Source: CAZSBG01 sp964605145
Lineage (GTDB): Bacteria; Zhuqueibacterota; Zhuqueibacteria; Thermofontimicrobiales; Thermofontimicrobiaceae
DNA: 38,715 nt
NCBI GenBank assembly: GCA_964605145.1
Contig: CAZSBG010000056.1
Span: forward strand, 1 to 38,715
Direction of reading: 5' to 3'
In this document: piece by piece, positions 1 through 7,531 of the stretch
Layout of the letters: every line of letters starts with the position of its first letter
Numbering within the stretch: the first letter of the stretch is position 1
Position numbers and translations under genes: made by a program
The notes under the pieces: model-generated
What the model saw: the letters and a program-made list of their open reading frames with translations, nothing else
Told to the model about the DNA's origin: nothing
Database searches by the model: none

Positions 1-1
1 A

Positions 2-51
2 ATAACATTAAGTTAAATATCTATTGTTTGAAATTTGTGAATAATTCAGGT
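2..51. repeat. Right end of a MITE-like element (copy 1 of 49-bp repeat)
   Basis: Positions 2-50 are identical over 49 bp to positions 15690-15738. The match stops at once on both sides: base 1 differs from 15689 and base 51 differs from 15739. In the second copy this stretch is the right half of a 126-bp inverted-repeat element, so this is probably the right end of another copy whose left half lies outside the window. After the terminal ATTCAGG comes one changed base and then TA, matching the TA that flanks copy 2. The element ends about 10 bp before the start of the nucleotidyltransferase frame. Confidence 0.8.
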
Positions 52-61
52 TAAAGACCTG

Positions 62-328
62 TTGAGAAAGAACCTGGTATCTGTTAAACTTTTCGGTTCA
101 AAAATCAGGGGCGATTTTTCGGCCCATTCAGATATCGATATTCTGCTTGTAGTGAAAGAAAAAAACTACAGCCTGAGAGAACAAATTTATGATATTCTCC
201 TGCAAATTGATTTGGAGTATGATCCAAAAATTTCACTAAAAATTTTCTCTGTCGATGAAATGGAAAAGAACAAACAGTTGGATAGCCCCTTTTTCGAGAA
301 CATCAAGCGAGAAGGAATTCAGTTATGA
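62..328 (+). CDS. Minimal nucleotidyltransferase (MNT) domain protein, possibly 5'-truncated
   Basis: This 88-residue protein carries the polymerase-beta-like nucleotidyltransferase signature GSKIRGDFSAHSDIDILL at about residues 12-29. It includes the Gly-Ser pair and the two metal-binding Asp of DIDIL. In the family such proteins act as the antitoxin partner of HEPN proteins, in some cases by adenylylating the toxin. The HEPN gene follows with a 4-bp ATGA overlap, so the two are translationally coupled. The start is doubtful: the only usable codon is TTG at 62, without a clear ribosome binding site. Only about 10 residues precede the LFGS strand, where homologues usually have about 20. The same frame stays open upstream to a TGA at 38-40 and reads plausibly family-like (VKDLLRKN) until it enters the repeat. 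A disrupted N-terminus is therefore likely; the function may be weakened or lost. Confidence 0.8.
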   Translation: MRKNLVSVKLFGSKIRGDFSAHSDIDILLVVKEKNYSLREQIYDILLQIDLEYDPKISLKIFSVDEMEKNKQLDSPFFENIKREGIQL

Positions 329-732
329 ACGAATACCATCTCGATCTTGTCAAATATCGCCTTGAGAAAGCGCATTCGAAACTTCATTCCGCGCAGCTAC
401 TTTTTCAGGAGGAATTATTTGAAGATTCTCTGTCGCGCTCCTATTATGCTATGTTCACTGCGGCAAAAGCAATTCCTGCTCTGAAGAAATTAGATAGTCG
501 AAAACATTCCGGCATCATATCGTTATTCAATCAGCATTTTGTGAAATCCAACATAGTCGACAAAAGTCCGGGACGAATTTTGATGAATTCCAAAGATTTC
601 AGAGAAGAAAGTGATTATGGCGATTATGTGTCAATTTCAAAAGAAGACGCTCATGCGCAGTTTTCGAACGCTGAATTCTTCATATCAAACATCGAGCAAG
701 CGATAGAGAATATTAAACAGTCAAACCACTAA
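325..732 (+). CDS. HEPN domain protein (UPF0332/COG1895 type)
   Basis: This 135-residue all-helical protein is typical of the UPF0332 HEPN family. It has the core RSYYAMF at about residues 43-49, the stretch RKHSGIISLFNQHFVK around residues 59-74, and the acidic SDYGDYV segment near residue 96. HEPN proteins paired with MNT nucleotidyltransferases form type II or VII-like toxin-antitoxin modules or nucleotide-modifying pairs. Here the gene starts at the ATG overlapping the stop of the nucleotidyltransferase by 4 bp. The classic R-X4-6-H RNase motif of active HEPN toxins is not found at the usual place. A chance RLEKAH occurs near the N-terminus, so nuclease activity cannot be claimed. The gene converges with the phosphoesterase gene 18 bp downstream, with no clear terminator between them. 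Confidence 0.85.
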   Translation: MNEYHLDLVKYRLEKAHSKLHSAQLLFQEELFEDSLSRSYYAMFTAAKAIPALKKLDSRKHSGIISLFNQHFVKSNIVDKSPGRILMNSKDFREESDYGDYVSISKEDAHAQFSNAEFFISNIEQAIENIKQSNH

Positions 733-750
733 CTGCACAATAATTCATTT

Positions 751-2610
751 TCAATTATCAGCAATCATCATCACCCTTCCGTCCATGTCCGTCAACAAAA
801 CACGATGCCCATCCAGCGGCACAACGGTATTTACCAGCGCCACTCCCACGCGATGCTGCCACTTCACCTCGCCGGTTTTTGAATCCAGCGCAAAGACGAA
901 TCCATTCTTGGTTCCGAAAAACAGCAGGCCGTCCTTCTCCACCGGCATACACGGATCGATATCGTAACCATAGCCGCAATGACTCGCCCAGCGCAACTGA
1001 GGTTTCTCCGAAAGTGTAGAAAACGCCACAACCGTATCCTCCATGCATCGGGCGAACACGGTTTTTCCATCCTCGGAAATTCCAATCGACTCGCGCACTT
1101 TGTATCGATTTGTGCGCCACACGGTTTCGCCTGTTTCCGCATGGATTGCAGTCATGTAGCGGTCCGGGGCGACGATGAAAATCTTGTCGTCCGCAGCCAC
1201 CGGCCAGCACGCAGCCGGGGAAACAAGTTTCCACGAATTCTTGTTCGACCATTTCCAGGCAAGGCTGCCATCGCTCATCTTCAACGCATACAAAAACGTG
1301 TCCCACGCGCCAAAGATGACAAGATCACGATACACCAGCGGCTTCGTTTCCACAAATTCTTCAATGCCGGAATACTCCCAAACCATTCCCCCTGTACCCA
1401 AATCAATGGAACGAAATCTTCCATCGCTACCGCCGATAAAAACACGATCAGAATCAATGACCGGCGCAGCAACGACCGGCGCTTCGGTTTTGAATTTCCA
1501 GTTCAATTCCCCGCTCTGTGCATCGAGGCAGTAAATATGGCTATCAGTTGAACCGAAAACGACTTTGCCATTGGAAATCGCAGGAGTCGAATACACGCTG
1601 TTCCCAGTCTGAAATCGCCAGCGGTCCGAGCCATCTTCCAGCGAAAGCCCGAACACGGTTCCTTCGCTGTTGCCGACGATTACGATTCCATCGGCCACTG
1701 CCGGCGATGAAGCAATCGTAAATTTGGTATCAAACAGCCATTTTACTTCCACTTGCGGGCATTGCCGGTTCACGGAAAAATCAGGACGTTCAAACCTGCC
1801 CGTGTCTTTTTCAACTGGTACGGGATGCAGCGGCACACTGTGCCAGGCCGGCAGCGTTTCCGCACCGGTGATGCGCTCCGCAAATCGCAAACTATCGGAG
1901 CCGATTCGGACGATATTGAAACCTCCCCGTTCTTCATTACGTCGAAGAGAGGACCGCCCCATCAGCCCGGCGATTCCCTCCAAATCGTAGCTTTTATTTC
2001 GATGGCCATGGCCAAATAACACCGCGACGGTATTATATTTTTTTACATGTTCCAGAAATTCGAACCAGTTATCGACTGAGGAATCTATAGGATAATGTGT
2101 AACAAAAATCAACGGCTGGTTTTTGTTTTTCAATTCCCCCAATTGGGAATCGAGCCAGCGCAGGTCTTCCGGGGAAAAGTGGCCGTCGGCCATGCGCATG
2201 ATCGGGCCCTGGTGCATTCCGATGAATCGAATCCCCCGATACTCAAAATTGAATTTATCGTTGCCCCAAAGCTCCGGGAATTTCGTTGCGCCGGATTCTG
2301 ACCATTTTGTATCGTGATTTCCGGGAATAATATGATACGGAATATCGAGGCTGTCCAAAATCGCTTTGGCCATTTCCAGAACATCGCCTTTGCCGGTCTC
2401 GGTGATATCGCCGGACACAACAACAAAATCGAGATTTTTCATCGAATTGATATCGCTCACTGCCAGGCTCAAATCGGCCCCGCCGGTCGTGGCGCCAACA
2501 TGGACATCACTGAGCCATGCGAACTCAATCGTCGAATCCGAAGCGCAGGAAAAGATTAGCAGTGTAATAAAGATCAAACTAAAAATTTTTCGAAATTTTC
2601 TCATCTGCAT
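751..2610 (-). CDS. Lipoprotein calcineurin-like phosphoesterase fused to a PQQ-type beta-propeller
   Basis: This 619-residue protein starts with a lipoprotein signal peptide (lipobox LIFSC, Cys22), so it should be anchored in a membrane facing the periplasm or the outside. Residues about 28-245 form a metallophosphoesterase domain with the metal-ligand motifs LSDVHVG (Asp35, His37), SGDI (Asp68), GNHD (Asn98, His99), THYP and FGHGHR. From about residue 285 to the end there are repeats of the pattern V-x-GSxDG-x-V-x-LDxxTG, as in PQQ/YVTN-type beta-propellers of eight or fewer blades. The fusion suggests an extracytoplasmic phosphodiesterase or phosphatase with a binding propeller; the substrate cannot be read from sequence. 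It is the last gene of a probable operon with the aldo/keto reductase (49 bp upstream) and the MetE-like gene. Confidence 0.88.
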   Translation of the reverse strand: MQMRKFRKIFSLIFITLLIFSCASDSTIEFAWLSDVHVGATTGGADLSLAVSDINSMKNLDFVVVSGDITETGKGDVLEMAKAILDSLDIPYHIIPGNHDTKWSESGATKFPELWGNDKFNFEYRGIRFIGMHQGPIMRMADGHFSPEDLRWLDSQLGELKNKNQPLIFVTHYPIDSSVDNWFEFLEHVKKYNTVAVLFGHGHRNKSYDLEGIAGLMGRSSLRRNEERGGFNIVRIGSDSLRFAERITGAETLPAWHSVPLHPVPVEKDTGRFERPDFSVNRQCPQVEVKWLFDTKFTIASSPAVADGIVIVGNSEGTVFGLSLEDGSDRWRFQTGNSVYSTPAISNGKVVFGSTDSHIYCLDAQSGELNWKFKTEAPVVAAPVIDSDRVFIGGSDGRFRSIDLGTGGMVWEYSGIEEFVETKPLVYRDLVIFGAWDTFLYALKMSDGSLAWKWSNKNSWKLVSPAACWPVAADDKIFIVAPDRYMTAIHAETGETVWRTNRYKVRESIGISEDGKTVFARCMEDTVVAFSTLSEKPQLRWASHCGYGYDIDPCMPVEKDGLLFFGTKNGFVFALDSKTGEVKWQHRVGVALVNTVVPLDGHRVLLTDMDGRVMMIADN

Positions 2611-2659
2611 TTTCTCATCTTTTTTGAAATTGTTTTAATTGAAAATTGATAATGGTGAC

Positions 2660-3781
2660 CTAACTTTTCGGATTTTCAGCAATAAATTTTTCGACCTCAA
2701 CCCGGATCGTTTCCAGCCTTTCGATGATGGGCAATTTTTGCGTGCACAGCGATTCGCATTGACCGCATTGGGTGCATTTGGTAAAATTTTCAATTTCAGG
2801 ATGGATGCCCCAGTGCCATTTCAGACGGTCGATCATCTGCTTCGCATCGCCGCTGAGGAGATAATAATTGTATGCTTCCATCATTTTGGGAACCGGCACG
2901 CCCTCGGGACAGGAATCGCAGTAGCGGCAGCCGGTGCACATTTCGTTGTACGCTTCGCTGAGACTGCTGCGGATACCATTTATTTTTGCGGCAGTTATCG
3001 GCTGGAATCCATTTACCGCATCTATCGCCTCTTTCAATTGCTGCTGCGTGCTGAAGCCCACCAGGGCCACCGTAATGCGCGGATCGTTGATCAAAAACCG
3101 AAGCGCGCCTTCCACCACGGTTTCGTCCTCGCGGGTTTTCACAAAGCTGAACCGATCCCTGTGCTGGGGAATGGTTCCGCCGCCCAATGGATTCATCACC
3201 ACAACGCCCTGGTTGAACGAATGCGCCGCATCGAGGCCGGCGTCGCGGTACGAGAAATTCATGGCTGAATAGCCCAGCAGCACGCCTTCGAACGGATAGT
3301 CGCTGAGCATGGTTGACGTATCTTCTCCTGTCAAATGGGTTGACACACAAATATGTTTGATCAGCCCTTCATTCTTCATTCGTTCGCATTCCCTCATGAT
3401 TCCGTTTGCTTTTCGGCGAAGATAGGAATCCAGCGTAAGAATGCACCACACATGAAAAAAATCGATATATTCCAGATCCATCCGTTTCAGCGAAAATTCC
3501 AACTCTTCCCGAAGCTTCGCCGGATCTTCGTGAGCCGACTTGGTTGATACATAAAATGGCTTTTCTTTCCGCGTTTTCTTCATTTCCTTCAACGCTACAC
3601 CAAACAGGTCTTCGGACTTGCCATATCCCGGCGCCGTGTCAAAATAATTTATTCCGCTATCATACGCAGCTTTCACCAATGATGCGCACGCGTCCACATC
3701 TTTCTGGTTTTCGAACCGCATGCCGCCAAATCCGATTGTCGATAATTTAATACCGGTTTTTCCATAGGTTTTATAAATCAT
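2660..3781 (-). CDS. Aldo/keto reductase with C-terminal 2x[4Fe-4S] ferredoxin domain
   Basis: The 373-residue protein has an N-terminal aldo/keto reductase barrel with the full tetrad Asp48, Tyr53, Lys81 and His110. The C-terminal domain carries two Cys motifs: CxxCxxCxxCP at Cys282, 285, 288 and 291, and CxxCxxCxxxC at Cys336, 339, 342 and 346, which fit two iron-sulfur clusters. Such fused reductases are common in anaerobes and probably couple carbonyl or alcohol redox chemistry to ferredoxin-like electron flow in the cytoplasm. The substrate is unknown. A GGAG ribosome binding site precedes the ATG. The gene lies 27 bp after the MetE-like gene, so co-transcription is likely. The second cluster has three residues before its last Cys, so one may be a non-standard cluster. 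Confidence 0.93.
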   Translation of the reverse strand: MIYKTYGKTGIKLSTIGFGGMRFENQKDVDACASLVKAAYDSGINYFDTAPGYGKSEDLFGVALKEMKKTRKEKPFYVSTKSAHEDPAKLREELEFSLKRMDLEYIDFFHVWCILTLDSYLRRKANGIMRECERMKNEGLIKHICVSTHLTGEDTSTMLSDYPFEGVLLGYSAMNFSYRDAGLDAAHSFNQGVVVMNPLGGGTIPQHRDRFSFVKTREDETVVEGALRFLINDPRITVALVGFSTQQQLKEAIDAVNGFQPITAAKINGIRSSLSEAYNEMCTGCRYCDSCPEGVPVPKMMEAYNYYLLSGDAKQMIDRLKWHWGIHPEIENFTKCTQCGQCESLCTQKLPIIERLETIRVEVEKFIAENPKS

Positions 3782-3808
3782 TTTTCTCCTAAATATAATT
3801 CATTCATT

Positions 3809-4813
3809 TTATTTTCCAAGATACAAGTCACGCCCTTTCACCAGCGCTTCCATTTTTCGGTCGGCCACCGAGCGTTTCAGCATCCAGAATCCACAGTCCG
3901 GATGAACCCAGCCAATGCGTCCTTTGCCCAGCTTTTTCTCGGCGTGTTCGATTCTGGCGGCCACTTCATCCGGGGTTTCCACATGATTCACTTTCACATC
4001 GATCACCCCAATGCCGAGTGTAATGCGGGAATCGATTTCCTTGAGCGCTTCCAGATCATCTTCCGGGCGATGGGCCAATTCCAGCACAAGATGGTCGGCG
4101 CGGAGCGAATTCAAAAAATCGATCAACTGCTTCCAGTTCCCGCTCTGAATGGTCTGGCCGCCGTAATTACCGAAGCAGAAATGAACCGCCTTCTCGCCTT
4201 TGATCGCATCCAGCAGTTTGTTGATCCCCTTGGCTGCCAACGGACCATCGGCCGGATTCCCGGTGATGTTCGCCTCATCCACCTGCACGCAATCGCTATC
4301 CAGCTCTGCAACCTGCTCGGCCAACACTTCAGCCAAACGCATGTTGAGCGCCTCAAAATCACCGTAAAATTTATCCAGCAGGGTTCGCGCTAACATGTAC
4401 GGGCTGGTCACCGTAAATTTGATGTGTTTCCCGGCAATGCCCATAGTTCGCTGGCAATCGCCGAACAGGTTCAGGCTGCCCTCATCGATTTCCGCTTCCA
4501 CGACCCCGGCCGGTTTTGCACGAAATCCCATCTGCCTCACATTGGAAAATTCAATCCAGTCCCTGCGCCCTATATCGCTGCGAATGCCTTTCAGCGGTCG
4601 AATGAAATAATCGATCATCCCGTTGGTTTCCGGGTGATTCACATCGAACCGGGACAATTCGCCGTCCGTGGGCAAGTCAATGCCGGCCTGGCGCTGAATA
4701 TCAATCACCACCCGCGTCGCATCGATCACTGCCTGTTCGCTTGGCAGCGCAGCCAGCCAATCCGGAACCGGGTACGAACCCACCGTCGTCGTCAAAATTT
4801 TATGCGTCGGCAT
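3809..4813 (-). CDS. MetE-like cobalamin-independent methionine synthase family protein (C-terminal domain only)
   Basis: The 334-residue protein matches the catalytic C-terminal half of MetE. It begins with TTTVGSYPVP and has the zinc-site candidates His211 and Cys213 (HFCFGNYGG) and Cys307 (HPDCGF), plus the acidic VDEAN motif around residue 179. Full MetE is about 750 residues; stand-alone versions of this length occur in archaea and in anaerobes. They may transfer methyl groups from donors other than methyltetrahydrofolate, so a methionine synthase role is probable but not certain. The start has a strong GAGGAGG site 9 bp upstream. An inverted repeat lies about 75 bp upstream and could be regulatory. 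Confidence 0.85.
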   Translation of the reverse strand: MPTHKILTTTVGSYPVPDWLAALPSEQAVIDATRVVIDIQRQAGIDLPTDGELSRFDVNHPETNGMIDYFIRPLKGIRSDIGRRDWIEFSNVRQMGFRAKPAGVVEAEIDEGSLNLFGDCQRTMGIAGKHIKFTVTSPYMLARTLLDKFYGDFEALNMRLAEVLAEQVAELDSDCVQVDEANITGNPADGPLAAKGINKLLDAIKGEKAVHFCFGNYGGQTIQSGNWKQLIDFLNSLRADHLVLELAHRPEDDLEALKEIDSRITLGIGVIDVKVNHVETPDEVAARIEHAEKKLGKGRIGWVHPDCGFWMLKRSVADRKMEALVKGRDLYLGK

Positions 4814-4887
4814 ACCAACACCTCCTCATTTTTTTCAAACGGTTCAGCCTCGAAGACTCAAAAACGCGAAGTTATCTTTCTATTTTA

Positions 4888-4944
4888 GTTTATATCATCT
4901 AAATAGGCATCCATGCCCCATATTTTTTCTCATCTGATATAAAC
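4888..4944. promoter_or_regulatory. Inverted repeat upstream of the MetE-like gene
   Basis: GTTTATATCA at 4888-4897 is the exact reverse complement of 4935-4944. A small GGCAT/ATGCC palindrome sits between them. The pair lies 75-131 bp before the start of the MetE-like gene, in its presumed leader or promoter. It could be an operator or an RNA hairpin, or a further degenerate repeat. No known riboswitch was recognised. Confidence 0.35.
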
Positions 4945-4987
4945 AATCCCGATGATAAAATCAAGCTTTTTTTAAAGTTGAATAATA

Positions 4988-5156
4988 CGACATAGTCAGA
5001 TTAAAAAATGTCTCGAAAAACAAGGCAGTATTTCATAATCATTGTTATTCCCGTACCACAGGCATTCCCTTCGGTCACATACCTGTGGTACGGGAATGAC
5101 AACAGTAGGGAAATATTGCCTTTCATTTTGAATCCATTTTTAATTTGACTATGTAG
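4988..5156. mobile_element. MITE-like palindromic element, TA-flanked
   Basis: This is a 169-bp near-perfect palindrome. Arms at 4988-5062 and 5082-5156 are each 75 nt, pair without any gap and match at 57 of 75 positions. The innermost 16 bp (ATTCCCGTACCACAGG) and a terminal 9 bp (ACATAGTCA) are exact. The loop is 19 nt. TA occurs directly outside both ends (4986-4987 and 5157-5158), as expected of Tc1/mariner or IS630-type target duplication. It has no coding capacity, which fits a non-autonomous element. It lies between the MetE-like operon and the end of the dehydratase-activase gene, so a transcript from either side would fold into a long hairpin. Confidence 0.8.
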
Positions 5157-5164
5157 TACTAAGA

Positions 5165-5245
5165 AAGTTTGAAAATTGAATTTTTAGATTTGGAATTTAT
5201 TTGGCATTTGAATTTTGTTTTTTGTAATTTTCTACAAATAACAAA
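5165..5245. repeat. Degenerate TTTGGAATTT-like word repeat
   Basis: The stretch is built from drifting copies of words such as TTTGGAATTT, TTTGGCATTTGAA and TTTTGTAATTTT. It is AT-rich and non-coding, just beyond the MITE-like element and before the stop of the activase gene. No tandem unit of fixed length was found. Confidence 0.45.
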
Positions 5246-5288
5246 AAAATGCAGGACGCGAACAACCAACAGCAATTTCACCAAAAGA

Positions 5289-6086
5289 TCAACCAATCTC
5301 CTTCGCTTTCACCGCTGCGCCAATCGCCCCGTTCACCTGGGCATAAACCGAAACCTGAATTTTCTCCCCGATCTTTCGCTCCAGCACCTGAACCACCCCG
5401 CCATTTTTCGCTACGCCGCCGGTCATCATGACCGGCGCGGAAATGCCGATTCGTTTCGCCATTGACATCACTCGCGATGCTACAGAATCGTGGATTCCTG
5501 CGATGATGTTCTCGCGCGACGCCCCTTTGGAGATGAGCGAAATGATTTCCGACTCCGCGAACACCGTACACGTGCTGCTGATTTTCGACGGCGCTTCAGC
5601 CCGCGCGGAAAATCCACCAAAATCATTCAGGTTCACTTCCAGCGCGCGCGCCATCACTTCGAGGAATCGCCCGGTGCCGGCCGCGCATTTATCGTTCATG
5701 GCAAAATCTTTCACATTGCCGTTCGCGTCCAGCGAAATAACCTTGCTGTCCTGACCGCCCACATCGATGATCGTTTTGATTTTCGAATTGAGGAACCGCG
5801 CCCCGGCTGCATGACAGGTAATTTCCGTGACGGCTTTTTGCGCAAAAGCCACACTGTTTCTCCCATACCCGGTCGCGACGATGTTTTTGATGTCCGCGTC
5901 ATCGATTCCGAGTTCATCCAGCAATTCGCGAAATACTTTTCTCCCGGCTTCTTCTGCGTTGTACCCGGTGAAAATCACTTTTGTGCCCGATATTTTCCCG
6001 TCGCAGAGAATAGCCGCCTTTGTTGTAATGGAGCCGATATCGATGCCTCCAAATTTTGAACTGTCTTTCCGTCGCTGTGAAATCAT
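5289..6086 (-). CDS. 2-hydroxyacyl-CoA dehydratase activase (BcrA/BadF/HgdC family ATPase)
   Basis: This 265-residue protein is the ATP-driven one-electron donor that activates 2-hydroxyacyl-CoA dehydratases (archerase). It shows the ASKHA ATPase motifs GIDIGS at residues 14-19, DVGGQDSK at 108-115 and TGGVAKN at 222-228. Cys134 (NDKCAAGTG) and Cys173 (STCTVFAE) are the two ligands that let the homodimer hold one shared [4Fe-4S] cluster. The length equals that of HgdC, about 260 residues. Its ATG overlaps the stop of the upstream dehydratase subunit by 4 bp, so subunit and activase should be made together. It works in the cytoplasm under anoxic conditions because the cluster is oxygen sensitive in known members. 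Confidence 0.95.
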   Translation of the reverse strand: MISQRRKDSSKFGGIDIGSITTKAAILCDGKISGTKVIFTGYNAEEAGRKVFRELLDELGIDDADIKNIVATGYGRNSVAFAQKAVTEITCHAAGARFLNSKIKTIIDVGGQDSKVISLDANGNVKDFAMNDKCAAGTGRFLEVMARALEVNLNDFGGFSARAEAPSKISSTCTVFAESEIISLISKGASRENIIAGIHDSVASRVMSMAKRIGISAPVMMTGGVAKNGGVVQVLERKIGEKIQVSVYAQVNGAIGAAVKAKEIG

Positions 6087-7318
6087 TTGAAAGTCTCCAT
6101 AAACGCGTCGATGCGGGTTTCGATCTGGCTCTCGCTGAAGCTTCGCTCGTCCACCATGTCCGCTTCAAGGATGAGCGTGGGCAGGTTCAGCTCCGTAGAA
6201 ATGAGCTTCTGCAAATCGTATTGGCCAAACGAATACGGCTTGCAGCTTCGATTGGAATGCATGATGATGCCGTCCACATCGTATTTTTTCGTCATGGCCG
6301 CGATTTTCCGGAACATCTGATCGATGGACACATTGAGATGCACGCTGGAGTAGGCCAAAGCCATGGAATCCAGCAGATTGTCCTCATCCAGCAAATGCAC
6401 CACGCCACTCCACGCAGAGGTGTAGGTGTCGGCAACCAGGCAGGCGTTGTGGGCGGAAATTTTTTCGGACAGCCAGCGCACGCGGTACCAGATGGGAAGA
6501 TTATCCCACAAAAAACGGTATTTTTCATCAGGCACCATGCTGACGCCATCGGCCACACGCTGTTTCATTTCAGCCAAAAGCTGCTCGTAATAATCGACCA
6601 CAGTTTGTGTGCCGCGCAGCGTAACGATGAGCGCCAGGTGAAAGAACGCATCGAACGCGGTCATGGGCGCCGGCTTGTTGGCCGGGCAATCGAGAATTTG
6701 CTGCCACAGTTTCTGCGCGCGAATGGCAAGCAAGCCCACTTCCTGCATGCGATCCATGTTCATTTGTTTCTTGCACACTGTTTCCAAGAACTGGATATAT
6801 TCCTGCATCTGCCGCTGGACATAGGTTTTGGCTTCGGCTGAAAATTCCGTGTGGATGAACGGCGTATCAAAAATGAATAAGGGCACTTTGTATTTTCGCG
6901 CCTGAATTTCGTACCATTTGAGAACTGTGCCGCAGATGTTATTGCAGCACACAAGGAAATCCGGTTTGGGCAGCCCGCCGATAGGCCCACCTTTTGTGGC
7001 AGAACTGCCAATATCCGAGCGGACGTAGGAGCACACGTCCCGCGAATAGCCCATCTCCTCGGAAATCTGGCACAGGTCCACGCCCATTTTGCTGGCGCCA
7101 ATCATGGCGCCGTGATTCTCCGGATACACCGGAATCACGTCCATGGCGATGAGCGGCTCCACCGGCCCGCCGCTGGTAATCCACGCTACCTTTTTTCTGA
7201 AATACCTCGCTGTCTTCGCCCGCCAGTAATACTTTTTCATGATTTTTTTCATTTGAGCGACGGACTTGATTTTTCGTTTTTCTTTTTCCGGATCGATGGG
7301 TTTTCGTTTGGGGGTCAT
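6083..7318 (-). CDS. 2-hydroxyacyl-CoA dehydratase subunit (HgdA/FldB/BcrB-like)
   Basis: The 411-residue protein belongs to the COG1775 dehydratase/benzoyl-CoA reductase subunit family. Conserved Cys at 83, 96, 124, 125, 129 and 359 (in NRSCKPYSFGQ) include the expected cluster ligands. The length is close to that of the phenyllactyl-CoA dehydratase FldB type (about 407) rather than HgdA (about 477). With the next-door paralogue it should form the heterodimer that removes water from an (R)-2-hydroxyacyl-CoA during amino-acid fermentation. A benzoyl-CoA reductase role is less likely because the other reductase subunits are absent, but the sequence alone does not exclude it. A GGAGAG site precedes the ATG. 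The N-terminal 30 residues are strongly basic. Confidence 0.9.
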   Translation of the reverse strand: MTPKRKPIDPEKEKRKIKSVAQMKKIMKKYYWRAKTARYFRKKVAWITSGGPVEPLIAMDVIPVYPENHGAMIGASKMGVDLCQISEEMGYSRDVCSYVRSDIGSSATKGGPIGGLPKPDFLVCCNNICGTVLKWYEIQARKYKVPLFIFDTPFIHTEFSAEAKTYVQRQMQEYIQFLETVCKKQMNMDRMQEVGLLAIRAQKLWQQILDCPANKPAPMTAFDAFFHLALIVTLRGTQTVVDYYEQLLAEMKQRVADGVSMVPDEKYRFLWDNLPIWYRVRWLSEKISAHNACLVADTYTSAWSGVVHLLDEDNLLDSMALAYSSVHLNVSIDQMFRKIAAMTKKYDVDGIIMHSNRSCKPYSFGQYDLQKLISTELNLPTLILEADMVDERSFSESQIETRIDAFMETFK

Positions 7319-7346
7319 TCACTCTCCATTGTAAATAGCTGATTGA

Positions 7347-7490
7347 ACGCAGATTTTACTGATTTGACGGATTAAAAAAATTTATTTCTTTTGTAATAGG
7401 CTATTATAGCCCTGATCGCCTCCTAATTTCTTGACTGGTATATTTCTCATTATTGATTTTAAAATCCGTCAAAATCTGTGTAATCCGCGT
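7347..7490. repeat. Imperfect inverted repeat between the two dehydratase subunit genes
   Basis: Positions 7347-7373 and the reverse complement of 7463-7490 are about 80% alike with one indel, ending in a shared TTGACGGATT. The stretch is AT-rich and non-coding, and it fills most of the 213-bp gap that splits the dehydratase genes. The words resemble dispersed intergenic repeats of the type ACGCGGATTACACAGATTTTGACGG in short pieces. It may fold in RNA and lower read-through; there is no T-run next to a stem to call it a terminator. Confidence 0.6.
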
Positions 7491-7531
7491 CATCCGCGTT
7501 GCCTTTCCTTTTACAATATTACACCAATCCC

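Noticed and set aside
325..732. R-X4-H HEPN RNase motif near the N-terminus (RLEKAH)
   Set aside because: In this HEPN family that position is an ordinary helix; the motif is not in the place of the known catalytic site.
2639..3268. Plus-strand open frame of 209 codons
   Set aside because: It is antisense to the ferredoxin-fused aldo/keto reductase, which has a full catalytic tetrad and Cys clusters.
4814..4990. Cobalamin or SAM riboswitch upstream of the MetE-like gene
   Set aside because: No conserved box of either class was recognised; only a simple inverted repeat is present.
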